Shown in pieces: positions 1 to 6,571 of a stretch of DNA of 8,376 nucleotides; the stretch's first letter is position 1; every line of letters begins with the position of its first letter. The translations under genes were made by a program, and so were the position numbers. Origin of the DNA: Chloroflexota bacterium (GTDB lineage: Bacteria; Chloroflexota; Dehalococcoidia; SHYB01; JACPQI01); the NCBI GenBank assembly GCA_016190545.1, contig JACPQI010000107.1, positions 1 to 8,376 on the forward strand, read 5' to 3'. Under the pieces are notes generated by a model. The model saw nothing but the letters and a program-made list of their open reading frames with translations, did no database searches and was not told the origin of the DNA.

Positions 1-650
1 CCCACGCCGGGCTCGCCGATGAGCACCGGGTTGTTCTTGGTGCGGCGGCTGAGGATCTGGACCACCCGCTCAATCTCCTTCTGGCGGCCCACAACAGGGT
101 CCAGCTTGCCGGCGCGGGCCATCTGAGTCAGGTCCACGCCTAGCTGGTCCAACGTGGGGGTGCGGGCGGTGGTGCGGGCGGCAGCCCCGGTCTGGCTTTG
201 AGACGAGGTGAGACTGAGGATGCGCCCGGTCTCCTGGCGCACTTTCTCCAAGGTCACACCCAAACTCTCCAGCACACCGGCGGCCACGCCTTCTCCCTCA
301 CGCAGCAGGCCGATGAGGAGGTGCTCCGTGCCGATGTAGTTGTGGTTCATGCGGCGGGCTTCATCCACCGCCAGCTCAATGACTTTCTTGGCGCGCGGGG
401 TCAGGCCGATCTCGCCGGGGACCGACTTCTCGCCCCGGCCGATGATGAATTCGACGGCGGAACGGACCTTGGTCAGCTCAACACCCAGGTTGGCGAGGAC
501 GCGGGCGGCCACGCCCTCCGTCTCGCGCACCAGGCCCAGGAGGATGTGCTCTGTGCCGATGTAGTTATGATTGAAGTATTGGGCCTCCTCCTGCGCCAGT
601 TGGAGGACTCGCCTGGCCCGTTCAGAGAACTTTTCAAATCTGCTTGCCAT
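1..650 (-). CDS. clpC: ATP-dependent Clp protease ATP-binding subunit ClpC, N-terminal part (cut by the window edge)
   Basis: This is the start of a Clp/Hsp100 AAA+ unfoldase, which in this family feeds unfolded or tagged proteins into the ClpP peptidase in the cytoplasm. About 216 codons are visible. Residues about 3-70 and 80-145 form the paired Clp N-terminal repeats, each with the signature HNYIGTEH followed by LLGL or LIGL and GVAA. A flexible Ser/Thr/Ala linker follows, then the first AAA domain opens with [20 protein letters not shown] and [17 protein letters not shown]. The last residues are [11 protein letters not shown], so the window ends inside Walker A. The ATG at 648-650 is chosen because [13 protein letters not shown] is the usual ClpC beginning and an AGAGGTG ribosome site (655-661, minus strand) sits 4 nt upstream. 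The start lies 9 bp after the S1 gene stop, and the ribosome site overlaps that stop, so translational coupling is likely. ClpC rather than ClpB or ClpA is inferred from the N-domain; the middle domain that would confirm it is outside the window. Confidence 0.95.
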   Translation of the reverse strand, partial: MASRFEKFSERARRVLQLAQEEAQYFNHNYIGTEHILLGLVRETEGVAARVLANLGVELTKVRSAVEFIIGRGEKSVPGEIGLTPRAKKVIELAVDEARRMNHNYIGTEHLLIGLLREGEGVAAGVLESLGVTLEKVRQETGRILSLTSSQSQTGAAARTTARTPTLDQLGVDLTQMARAGKLDPVVGRQKEIERVVQILSRRTKNNPVLIGEPGV

Positions 651-659
651 ATCGCACCT

Positions 660-1853
660 CTAGGTGGCGGGAGACTCAGGCTGCGTGTTCTGGCTCTTGG
701 CATACCAGGACAACGCCTCAGCCTCCTCCACCTGTTTAAGACTTAACGCTATTCGACGCTTCTCCGGTTCTACCCGCAGGATTTTGAGCGTCACGTCCTG
801 GCCTTCTTGCACCACCTCCTTGGGGTGCTGAAGCCGCTTCTGCGAGAGCTCAGAAATATGGATCAGGCCTTCGATGCCTCCCTCAATGCGAGCGAAGGCG
901 CCGAAGTCCACCAGCTTGGTAATGGTACCCTTGACCAATTGGCCTACGTGGTACTGCTGGGCAATGGCCTGCCAGGGCTCCGGCGACAGCCGCTTGAGGC
1001 TGAGGGAGATTTTTTTGCTCTCCTTGTCTACCTTGAGGACTTGGGCCTTCACTACATCGCCGACCTTCAGCACCTCGTCAGGGCTCCTTACGGATTTCCA
1101 GGACAGTTCCGAGACGTGGACCAGGCCATCGGCCCCGCCCAGGTCTATGAAGGCGCCGAAACTGCACAGGCTGCTCACCTTGCCCTCTACTGTCTGTCCC
1201 TCCGCCAGCGCGCTGATGAGGCGCTCTTTTTGCTGCTGCTTCCATTCTTGGATAGCGGCGCGCTCCGAAAGGATTGCGCGGTCACGCTTGGCGTCCAGCT
1301 CGATAACCTTCATCTTGAGCTTGCCGCCCACCAGGGAAGCCAGGTCTACGCCGTTCCCGCCCGCCGCGGTGTTCTTGGCGGAGACGAGTTGGGACAAAGG
1401 CACGAAGCCCTGAATGCCTTCCACCAAGACGATGGCGCCGCCCTTGTTGTAGCCGGTGACCTCCCCTTCTAGGATGACGCCGTTCTGGAGCGCGGCTTCC
1501 AGGAGCTTGCGGCCCTGCTCGGTGCGGGCCTTGTCGTACGACAAGAGCACTTGGCCGCTCTCGCTCTCCGAGCGCAGCACCGTCACGGTGACGGCGTCGC
1601 CCGGTTTGAGCGAGGCGAGGGCCGATGGCGTGAGGGTGCGCATCTCCCTTTGCGGTACGATGCCCTCAGTTTTCATGCCGATGTGCACCAGGAGGCCGTC
1701 CGGCGTTATCTGGGCGATGGTGCCTTGCACGTGTTCGCCACGATGAATACGCCTGGCATCTTGCGCCTCTTCCAAGAGCTCGCTCATGGAAGAGGCGCCG
1801 CTCTGCTGTTCAGGCAAAGGCTGATTCACGTCTGCTGCGGAGGGAATGTTCAT
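660..1853 (-). CDS. rpsA: S1 domain RNA-binding protein, four-domain ribosomal protein S1 type
   Basis: The protein carries four S1 (OB-fold) RNA-binding domains at about residues 39-107, 123-198, 218-287 and 303-373 of 397. Domains 3 and 4 are the most canonical: FGAFIDLGGADGLVHVSELS and FGAFARIEGGIEGLIHISEL, each ending in a KKISLSLK or RRIALSLK strand. Domain 2 has an extra Gly/Ala/Asn-rich loop. In bacteria this architecture belongs to ribosomal protein S1 and its short relatives, which bind mRNA and help load it on the 30S subunit; four domains is the short form compared with six in E. coli. In-frame ATGs occur at 1877, 1865, 1853 and 1787. I chose 1853 because a promoter with -10 TATAAT covers the codons between 1877 and 1865, so a transcript from it would start near 1859. 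No start has a clear Shine-Dalgarno sequence; if a promoter further upstream is used, 1877 (405 aa) is possible. clpC follows in the same unit. Whether it is a true ribosomal S1 or a paralogue cannot be told here. Confidence 0.9.
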   Translation of the reverse strand: MNIPSAADVNQPLPEQQSGASSMSELLEEAQDARRIHRGEHVQGTIAQITPDGLLVHIGMKTEGIVPQREMRTLTPSALASLKPGDAVTVTVLRSESESGQVLLSYDKARTEQGRKLLEAALQNGVILEGEVTGYNKGGAIVLVEGIQGFVPLSQLVSAKNTAAGGNGVDLASLVGGKLKMKVIELDAKRDRAILSERAAIQEWKQQQKERLISALAEGQTVEGKVSSLCSFGAFIDLGGADGLVHVSELSWKSVRSPDEVLKVGDVVKAQVLKVDKESKKISLSLKRLSPEPWQAIAQQYHVGQLVKGTITKLVDFGAFARIEGGIEGLIHISELSQKRLQHPKEVVQEGQDVTLKILRVEPEKRRIALSLKQVEEAEALSWYAKSQNTQPESPAT

Positions 1854-1865
1854 ATCTGTAACCAT

Positions 1866-1895
1866 ATTATAGGCCATTGTTCTTTTGACTGTAAA
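1866..1895 (-). promoter_or_regulatory. Promoter of the S1-clpC unit
   Basis: On the minus strand, -35 TTTACA (1890-1895, one mismatch to consensus) is followed by an 18-nt spacer and a perfect -10 TATAAT (1866-1871). Transcription should start about 1858-1860, only 5-7 nt before the ATG at 1853. The call rests on consensus match and spacing only. Confidence 0.6.
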
Positions 1896-2044
1896 GAGGG
1901 TTGTCAGCTAAGAATCCCCAGTTTTTACCTTCATATACAGCAGGAACGACGAGGAGTCCCCGGCGTTAGGAGGACATCGCTTGTGACATCGCGCAAAGTG
2001 GGACGGGCGCTGGGGGATGCGGCGAAGAGACGCCGGCTAAAGGG

Positions 2045-2082
2045 GAAAGAAAAAGAGCCGAACGACTCGGCCCTTTTCTTTC
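2045..2082 (-). terminator. Intrinsic terminator of the 5S rRNA gene
   Basis: Directly after the 5S gene on the minus strand, GGGCCGA (2073-2067) pairs with TCGGCTC (2061-2055) around a GTCGT loop and is followed by TTTTTCTTT. The flanking GAAAGAAAA and TTTTTCTTTC also pair, so the hairpin has a U-rich side on either strand. Confidence 0.85.
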
Positions 2083-2086
2083 ATAA

Positions 2087-2211
2087 TGCCCCTGGCGGCG
2101 GCATATTTTCCACAAGGAGTTGCCCCCTCAGTATCGTCTGCGCTGAAGCGTTTCACTTCCGTGTTCGGGATGGGAACGGGTGGGTCCGCTTCGCTCTCGC
2201 CACCAAAAGCA
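2087..2211 (-). rRNA. rrf: 5S ribosomal RNA, isolated copy
   Basis: The minus strand reads as a full 5S rRNA. The conserved central block CCCATCCCGAACACGGAAGT (loop B/helix III/loop C region) is followed by GAAACGC. The ends pair into a 14-bp helix I: TGCTTTTGGTGGCG at the 5' end with CGCCGCCAGGGGCA at the 3' end, using four G-U-type pairs and no mismatch. The paired length is 125 nt, slightly longer than the usual 115-120, so the mature ends may lie a few bases inside. There is no 23S or 16S next to it: upstream on this strand is the divergent promoter region, and downstream is its own terminator. The gene therefore appears to be transcribed alone. Confidence 0.93.
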
Positions 2212-2217
2212 CCTTTA

Positions 2218-2245
2218 ATTGTACACGGACTCGGAGCGGCGTCAA
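2218..2245 (-). promoter_or_regulatory. Promoter of the 5S rRNA gene
   Basis: On the minus strand, -35 TTGACG (2240-2245), a 16-nt spacer and -10 TACAAT (2218-2223) predict transcription starting near 2211. That is the first base of the folded 5S RNA, so little or no 5' trimming would be needed. Confidence 0.65.
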
Positions 2246-2256
2246 GGGGCGGGCGC

Positions 2257-2285
2257 TTGACAGCGGCGACGTTCCTGTCTAGACT
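2257..2285 (+). promoter_or_regulatory. Promoter of the riboswitch-btuF transcript
   Basis: A perfect -35 TTGACA (2257-2262), a 17-nt spacer and -10 TAGACT (2280-2285, four of six matches) predict a start near 2292, about 17 nt before the riboswitch fold begins. It is back to back with the 5S promoter; the two -35 boxes are 11 bp apart. Confidence 0.6.
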
Positions 2286-2308
2286 AGCTTGCGACTGACA
2301 TACAGCAA

Positions 2309-2436
2309 TGAGCGAGGGTGTCCCGATAGCAGTAAGACTGCATCGGGGTAAAAGCGAAGACCGGTGCAAGACCGGCGCTGTCCCGCAACTGTAAAGCCGC
2401 TTGAAGCGGATAAGCCAGGACGCCTGCCCTCGCTAT
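2309..2436 (+). ncRNA. Cobalamin (B12) riboswitch
   Basis: The RNA has the conserved parts of the cobalamin riboswitch family. Stem P1 is AGCGAGGG (2311-2318) with CCCTCGCT (2427-2434). A CCCGAT/ATCGGG stem enclosing a GCAG/CTGC hairpin comes next, then TAAAAGCGAAG. The core follows as GGTGCAAGACCGGCG and CTGTCCCGCAACTGTAAA, then a short CCGC/GCGG hairpin, and finally the B12 box AAGCCAGGACGCCTGCC. Members of this family bind adenosyl- or hydroxo-/methylcobalamin and lower expression of the downstream gene when B12 is plentiful. Here the downstream gene is a BtuF-like corrinoid-binding lipoprotein, which fits. Which cobalamin form is bound cannot be judged by eye. Confidence 0.93.
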
Positions 2437-2487
2437 GCACAGCCTTCGAGAGAAAGGCCCGGGCATGCGCAGAACCAGCGCGAAAGT

Positions 2488-2519
2488 AGCCCGCCTCTTC
2501 TTGAAGGGGCGGGCTTTTT
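2488..2519 (+). terminator. Riboswitch-controlled intrinsic terminator
   Basis: AGCCCGCC (2488-2495) pairs with GGCGGGCT (2508-2515), and an inner CTTC/GAAG extends the stem; the run TTTTT (2515-2519) follows. It lies between the riboswitch and btuF, about 95 nt before the start codon, as expected for control by premature termination. A competing hairpin using CGGGC (2460-2464) with GCCCG (2489-2493), plus GCGC (2467-2470) with GCGC (2478-2481), would block it and could serve as antiterminator. Confidence 0.85.
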
Positions 2520-2612
2520 GATGCGGGCAGAGTGCGATCACTACGATCCTTATCAGAATCAGATAAAAGAAGAAACGGGATAGGCCCCCGAACGTCGTAG
2601 AGGAGGATACCA

Positions 2613-3653
2613 ATGGTACGTGTGAACCGTGGCGCTACTCTGTTGACCGTTATAGTCGTAGGCCTGCTTTTCGCCTTCATGTCAGCAGCATGCAGTGGGA
2701 GTGAGGCGCCCACGCCGGTGCCACCTACGCCCACGCCGACAGTGCGACCGGCTGCCACATCCCAACCATCGCCCGCTCCAGCACCAGTCTACCCGCTCAC
2801 CATCACGGACCCATCAGGACGGAGCGTCACTATCAGAAAGGCGCCCACGCGCATCGTGTCGCTCTCGCCTGGAGCGACGGAGGTCATCTTCGCTTTGGGC
2901 GCCGGCGGCTTGGTCATAGCGCGAGACCAGTTCTCGGACTACCCCCCGGAAGCCAAGCAGAAGGCGGAGCTCAGCTATTCCAACCCCAATATGGAGCAGT
3001 TGCTGGGGCTGTCGCCCGATCTAGTCATCATCGCCGGGCGGCAGCGGCCCTTCCTGCAACAGATGGAGCAGCGGGGGCTGAATGTGCTGTTCATGGTCGA
3101 GCCGCAGACCTTGGATGGCGTGCTGGAGCATATCCTTTTATTGGGGAAGGCGCTGGACCATAACGAGCAGGCGAAGCGGCTGGCCGATGACATGCGCCGT
3201 CGCATCGATGCTGTGAAGGCCAGGGTTGCGGACGTCACCACCGGCCCGCGCGTGTTCTACGAGCTGACCGCGGACCTGTACACCGTCGCTCCCCAAAGCT
3301 TCGTCGGTGGCATGTTCGGCTTGCTCAAAGCCAGGAACGTGGCTGAGGGCGCGTCCACGCCGTTCCCGCAACTGAGCCAGGAGGTGGTGCTGCAACGGGA
3401 CCCCGAGGTGGTCATCCTCGCCGACGCCGCCCAGTACGGCTTGGGCAATGAATCGGCGGAGACGGTGCGTGTCCGGCCCGGCTGGCAAGGCATGGCGGCG
3501 GTCAGGAACAACCGGGTGTACGCCATCGATTCCAATCTGCTGAACCGGCCCGGTCCGCGCATCGTCGAGGGGCTGGAGATGCTGGCGAAACTACTGTACC
3601 CCGCTATGCCTGCAGCATCTGAGTCTACACCCATAGCGGATGATTGCTCGTGA
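2613..3653 (+). CDS. btuF: BtuF-like cobalamin/corrinoid ABC transporter substrate-binding lipoprotein
   Basis: This is a cluster A-type periplasmic-binding lipoprotein of the BtuF/FhuD superfamily, expected to capture corrinoids outside the membrane and pass them to a BtuCD-type importer. Residues 1-26 form a lipoprotein signal (hydrophobic core LLTVIVVGLLFAF, lipobox SAA-C) with the lipidated cysteine at residue 27. Residues 28-58 are a Pro/Thr/Ala-rich tether. The binding domain follows from about residue 60: YPLTITDPSGRSVTI, RIVSLSPGATEVIFALGAG, DQFSDYPPEA, NMEQLLGLSPDLVI and LLNRPGPRIVEGLEML are typical of the family, and the length (346 aa) is normal with the tether included. The ATG at 2613 is preceded by GAGGAGG at about 2600-2606. 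The cobalamin riboswitch upstream makes B12 the likely substrate; from the protein alone a ferric siderophore or haem could not be excluded. No permease or ATPase gene follows; mutS is next, with its own promoter. Confidence 0.9.
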   Translation: MVRVNRGATLLTVIVVGLLFAFMSAACSGSEAPTPVPPTPTPTVRPAATSQPSPAPAPVYPLTITDPSGRSVTIRKAPTRIVSLSPGATEVIFALGAGGLVIARDQFSDYPPEAKQKAELSYSNPNMEQLLGLSPDLVIIAGRQRPFLQQMEQRGLNVLFMVEPQTLDGVLEHILLLGKALDHNEQAKRLADDMRRRIDAVKARVADVTTGPRVFYELTADLYTVAPQSFVGGMFGLLKARNVAEGASTPFPQLSQEVVLQRDPEVVILADAAQYGLGNESAETVRVRPGWQGMAAVRNNRVYAIDSNLLNRPGPRIVEGLEMLAKLLYPAMPAASESTPIADDCS

Positions 3654-3740
3654 TTCGAAAAAGTATACGCTCAACAGCAAAAAGAGAGGCCGATCCTTTA
3701 CTCTATGTGAGGCCCGCATTGGGTCCGGCCACGTGGCGAA

Positions 3741-3759
3741 GTGAGGCTTTACCCCTCAC
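3741..3759 (+). repeat. Inverted repeat downstream of btuF
   Basis: GTGAGG (3741-3746) pairs with CCTCAC (3754-3759) across a 7-nt loop. It may close the btuF transcript, but no T-run follows, so termination is unproven. Confidence 0.4.
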
Positions 3760-3770
3760 ACCATCCATGG

Positions 3771-3793
3771 CCAAAGGCCGGGCTTTCCTTTGG
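3771..3793 (+). repeat. Inverted repeat overlapping the mutS promoter
   Basis: CCAAAGG (3771-3777) and CCTTTGG (3787-3793) form a perfect 7-bp dyad with a 9-nt loop. The right arm runs into the TGG of the extended -10 element. It could be an operator or the base of a terminator-like hairpin for btuF; there is no T-run after it. Confidence 0.45.
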
Positions 3794-3799
3794 TACAAT
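3791..3799 (+). promoter_or_regulatory. Extended -10 promoter of mutS
   Basis: TGGTACAAT combines the TGn extension with a five-of-six -10 hexamer (TACAAT, 3794-3799). No good -35 is present at the expected distance, as extended -10 promoters allow. The predicted start near 3806 gives a leader of about 29 nt carrying AGGGA before the GTG at 3835. Confidence 0.55.
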
Positions 3800-3834
3800 A
3801 GTGCCACACTCGGTCCCAAAGGGAAGTTCGCTCT

Positions 3835-6411
3835 GTGGTCACGCCCATCCGACGGCAATACCTGCGCGTCAAGCAGCGCTATCCCAGCACCATCGTCCTG
3901 TTCCGCCTCGGCGACTTCTACGAGACCTTTGATGAGGACGCCAGGGTAGTGTCCCGGGAGTTGGGCATTGTCCTGACGGGGCGGGATATGGGGAAAGACC
4001 AGCGGGTGCCTATGGCAGGCATTCCGCACCACGCCCTCGACAACTACTTGGGCAAGCTCATAGCCCAGGGCTACAAGGTCGCTATTTGCGAGCAGCTGAG
4101 CGAGCCGTCGGGCCATGGCCTGGTGGAGCGGGACGTGGTGCGGGTGGTGACGCCGGGCACGGTGCTGGAGCCCAACCTGCTGGAGCAGAAGAGCAACAAC
4201 TATCTGGCGGCGGTGGTGGTGGACGGCGAGCAGGCCGGGCTTGCCTATATCGATGTCACCACCAGCGAGTTCGCCGTCACGCAGATGCCCTTCGCTCACC
4301 TTCCGCTGGAGCTGGCGCGGTTGCAGCCCGCCGAGGTGCTGACGCCGCCCGGCGCCCGCGATACCGGCCCCGGCGGAGTACACGCCACCGAGCTTGACAG
4401 CGCCGCCTTCGACCTGGAGTTGGCGCAGGAGCGGCTGCTGGCGCGGCTGGAGGTGAGCACCCTGGAGGGCTTCGGCTGCGCCGGGCTGCCCCTGGCCGTG
4501 CGGGCGGCGGGCGCCATCGTCGACTATCTTGAGAAGACGCAGCGGGATGTTGCCAGCCAGCTTTCCGGCCTTACCACCTACTCGACGCAATCGTACATGG
4601 TGCTGGACCCGCAGACACGGCGCAACCTGGAGCTGTTCCAGGGTGGCCGCTCGGCCACGGCCCAGCACTCGCTCCTCGCCGTGCTCGATTTCACGCGGAC
4701 GGCGATGGGGGCGCGGCTCCTCAAGCGCTGGCTCGGCCAGCCGTTGCTGGGGCGGGACGATATCGAGCGGCGGCTGGAAGCGGTAGCCTGGCTCCACGCC
4801 GGCGAGTTGCGTCGCGGCCAGGTGGCTGCGCTGCTCGGCAGGGTGTCTGACCTGGAGCGGCTGGTCAACCGGGTCCGCGGCGGCATCGCCACGCCCCGCG
4901 ACCTGGTCGCAATGCGGCACAGCCTGGAGGTGCTGACTGGCCTCGGCCAAGCCTTGCGCGAAGGCGGCAGTGTCATCCCGTGGCCCATCGAGGCGTTGCA
5001 GCCGAAAGACGAGGTGGCGATGCTCATCGCGCGGGCCATCGTGGAGGAGCCGCCGCTGACGCTGGCCGACGGCGGCGTCATTCGCCAGGGCTTCTCGCCG
5101 GAATTGGACAGCCTGCGCTTGGCCTCGCGCAACGCCAAGGACTATATCGCCAACCTGGAGCGGGAGGAGCGGCAGCGCACGGGCATCAAGTCGCTCAAGG
5201 TGGGCTACAACAAGGTGTTCGGCTACTACATCGAGGTGAGCAAGGCCAACCTGCCCCAGGCGCCGGCCCACTACATCCGCAAGCAGACCATCGTCAACGG
5301 TGAGCGGTTCATCACGCCGGAGCTCAAGGAGTACGAGTCCCTGGTGCTCAACGCCGAGGAGCGCTTGGTGGAGATGGAGGCGTCCCTGTTCCGCCAGATA
5401 TGCAGCCAGGTGGCCGGCTTCGTCGAGCAGGTGCTGGCCGCCGCCCGCTGCATCGCCGAGGTGGACGTGCTGGCCTCCTTTGCCGAGGCGGCGTCGCGAC
5501 ACCGCTACGTGCGCCCCGTGGTGATGGAGGGGACGGCGCTGCGCATCGGCAACGGGCGGCATCCCATGGTGGAGCGGGCGCTGCCCGCCGGGGCCTTCGA
5601 GCCCAACGACACCGACCTGTCCAGCGAAGAGGCCCAGGTCGTGGTGCTGACCGGACCCAACATGGCGGGCAAGTCCACCTATCTGCGGCAGGTGGCGCTC
5701 ATCGCGCTGATGGCCCAGATCGGGAGCTTTGTGCCGGCGGATCGGGCCGACATCGGCCTGGTGGACCGCATCTTTACGCGCATCGGGCTGCAAGACGACC
5801 TGGCGCTGGGGCAGTCCACCTTCATGGTGGAGATGGTGGAGACGGCCCAGATCCTGCACCAGGCCACGGCGCGGTCGCTGGTCATCCTGGACGAGATCGG
5901 GCGCGGTACCAGTACCTATGATGGGCTGTCCATCGCCCAGGCGGTGGTGGAGCACCTGCACAACGCGCCGCGCCTGGGCGCCAAGACCCTGTTCGCCACC
6001 CACTACCACGAGCTGACGGAGCTGGCCTTCTACCTGCCACGGGTGCGCAACTACAATGTTGCCGTGGCGGAAGAGGGTGGGAAGGTGGCGTTCCTGCACA
6101 AGATCGTGCCGGGCGGCGCCGACAAGAGCTATGGCGTCCACGTGGCCCAGCTTGCCGGACTGCCCCGCTCCATCGTGCGGCGGGCCCAGGAGGTGCTGGC
6201 CGACCTGGAAACGCGGGCGGACCACGCGGGCGACAGCGCACCCTCACCAAAGGCCAGGGGGGTGAAAGGACAGCCTGGTGCGGCGCAGCTCGACCTCTTC
6301 GGGCCGCACCCGGCCTGGGTGGAGGAGCTGCTAGCGCTGGACCTGAACGCCATGACGCCGCTGGAGGCGCTCACCAAGCTGTACGAACTTCAGAGCAAGG
6401 CGCGAGAGTAG
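3835..6411 (+). CDS. mutS: DNA mismatch repair protein MutS
   Basis: This is a complete MutS of 858 aa, a normal length for MutS1. The family's homodimer clamps DNA, recognises base mismatches and small loops, and recruits MutL in an ATP-dependent way. The mismatch-reading Phe-x-Glu motif is F28-Y29-E30 in FRLGDFYETF. The connector, core and clamp domains follow, with the clamp region around NPxG-like motifs ending in KVGYNKVFGYYIEVSKAN. The ATPase has Walker A G607-T615 (GPNMAGKST) and Walker B at about 683-694 (VILDEIGRGTST), then the TLFATHYHEL switch histidine segment. Near the C-terminus QLDLF (818-822) matches the beta-clamp binding motif. The only usable start is the GTG at 3835: the same frame has a TAG at 3799-3801 and no other start codon between, and AGGGA lies 10 nt upstream. 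The gene has its own promoter and no mutL follows in the window. Confidence 0.98.
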   Translation: MVTPIRRQYLRVKQRYPSTIVLFRLGDFYETFDEDARVVSRELGIVLTGRDMGKDQRVPMAGIPHHALDNYLGKLIAQGYKVAICEQLSEPSGHGLVERDVVRVVTPGTVLEPNLLEQKSNNYLAAVVVDGEQAGLAYIDVTTSEFAVTQMPFAHLPLELARLQPAEVLTPPGARDTGPGGVHATELDSAAFDLELAQERLLARLEVSTLEGFGCAGLPLAVRAAGAIVDYLEKTQRDVASQLSGLTTYSTQSYMVLDPQTRRNLELFQGGRSATAQHSLLAVLDFTRTAMGARLLKRWLGQPLLGRDDIERRLEAVAWLHAGELRRGQVAALLGRVSDLERLVNRVRGGIATPRDLVAMRHSLEVLTGLGQALREGGSVIPWPIEALQPKDEVAMLIARAIVEEPPLTLADGGVIRQGFSPELDSLRLASRNAKDYIANLEREERQRTGIKSLKVGYNKVFGYYIEVSKANLPQAPAHYIRKQTIVNGERFITPELKEYESLVLNAEERLVEMEASLFRQICSQVAGFVEQVLAAARCIAEVDVLASFAEAASRHRYVRPVVMEGTALRIGNGRHPMVERALPAGAFEPNDTDLSSEEAQVVVLTGPNMAGKSTYLRQVALIALMAQIGSFVPADRADIGLVDRIFTRIGLQDDLALGQSTFMVEMVETAQILHQATARSLVILDEIGRGTSTYDGLSIAQAVVEHLHNAPRLGAKTLFATHYHELTELAFYLPRVRNYNVAVAEEGGKVAFLHKIVPGGADKSYGVHVAQLAGLPRSIVRRAQEVLADLETRADHAGDSAPSPKARGVKGQPGAAQLDLFGPHPAWVEELLALDLNAMTPLEALTKLYELQSKARE

Positions 6412-6426
6412 GCGGCTTGCTTCTTA

Positions 6427-6440
6427 TTGTAAGTTGTAAG
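6427..6440 (+). repeat. Tandem 7-bp repeat
   Basis: TTGTAAG occurs twice head to tail just after the mutS stop. It is short and may be chance. Confidence 0.3.
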
Positions 6441-6529
6441 GATGCTCAGTGATGAGAGTGTTCGCTGTGAACTCGAAGGGCGTAGACGTCTGGTTTGTGT
6501 TGCTCGGAAGGATCGGTGACGAGGCGTGG

Positions 6530-6563
6530 GATGGGGGAGGAGCGCAGCAGCTCCTCCCCCATC
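6530..6563. terminator. Perfect 14-bp hairpin between convergent mutS and integrin-like gene
   Basis: GATGGGGGAGGAGC (6530-6543) pairs perfectly with GCTCCTCCCCCATC (6550-6563) across a 6-nt loop. It lies 118 bp after mutS and 8 bp after the stop of the minus-strand gene. Neither strand has a T-run, so it may act as a bidirectional barrier or a U-less terminator rather than a classic intrinsic one. Confidence 0.6.
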
Positions 6564-6571
6564 GTGGACCT

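Noticed and set aside
807..1472. Long plus-strand open frames opposite the S1 gene
   Set aside because: They mirror the four S1 domains on the other strand; composition follows the real gene and no motif is present.
1970..2282. AGGAGG at about 1971 followed by a GTG at 1983 and an open plus-strand frame
   Set aside because: The frame runs straight through the antisense of the 5S rRNA gene and its terminator, and the protein has no recognisable features; the AGGAGG is probably chance.
2550..2566. TTATC/GATAA inverted repeat upstream of btuF
   Set aside because: Five-base arms with an A/T-rich centre are likely by chance, and the riboswitch already explains regulation.
2401..2583. 60-codon plus-strand frame beginning inside the riboswitch
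   Set aside because: It covers the B12 box, the terminator and its T-run; RNA structure explains the sequence better than coding.
2037..2758. Minus-strand frames over the 5S gene and riboswitch (for example 2037-2369 and 2279-2758)
   Set aside because: These overlap structured RNA genes with strong family signatures and have no domain or ribosome site.
3644..3949. Plus-strand frame overlapping the btuF stop and the mutS start
   Set aside because: It spans the mutS promoter and the first MutS codons in another frame and has no ribosome site or recognisable product.
3703..6225. 840-codon open frame antisense to mutS
   Set aside because: It is the complement of a clear MutS gene in GC-rich DNA; the product is low-complexity His/Arg/Gln/Leu-rich with no recognisable domain and no ribosome site.
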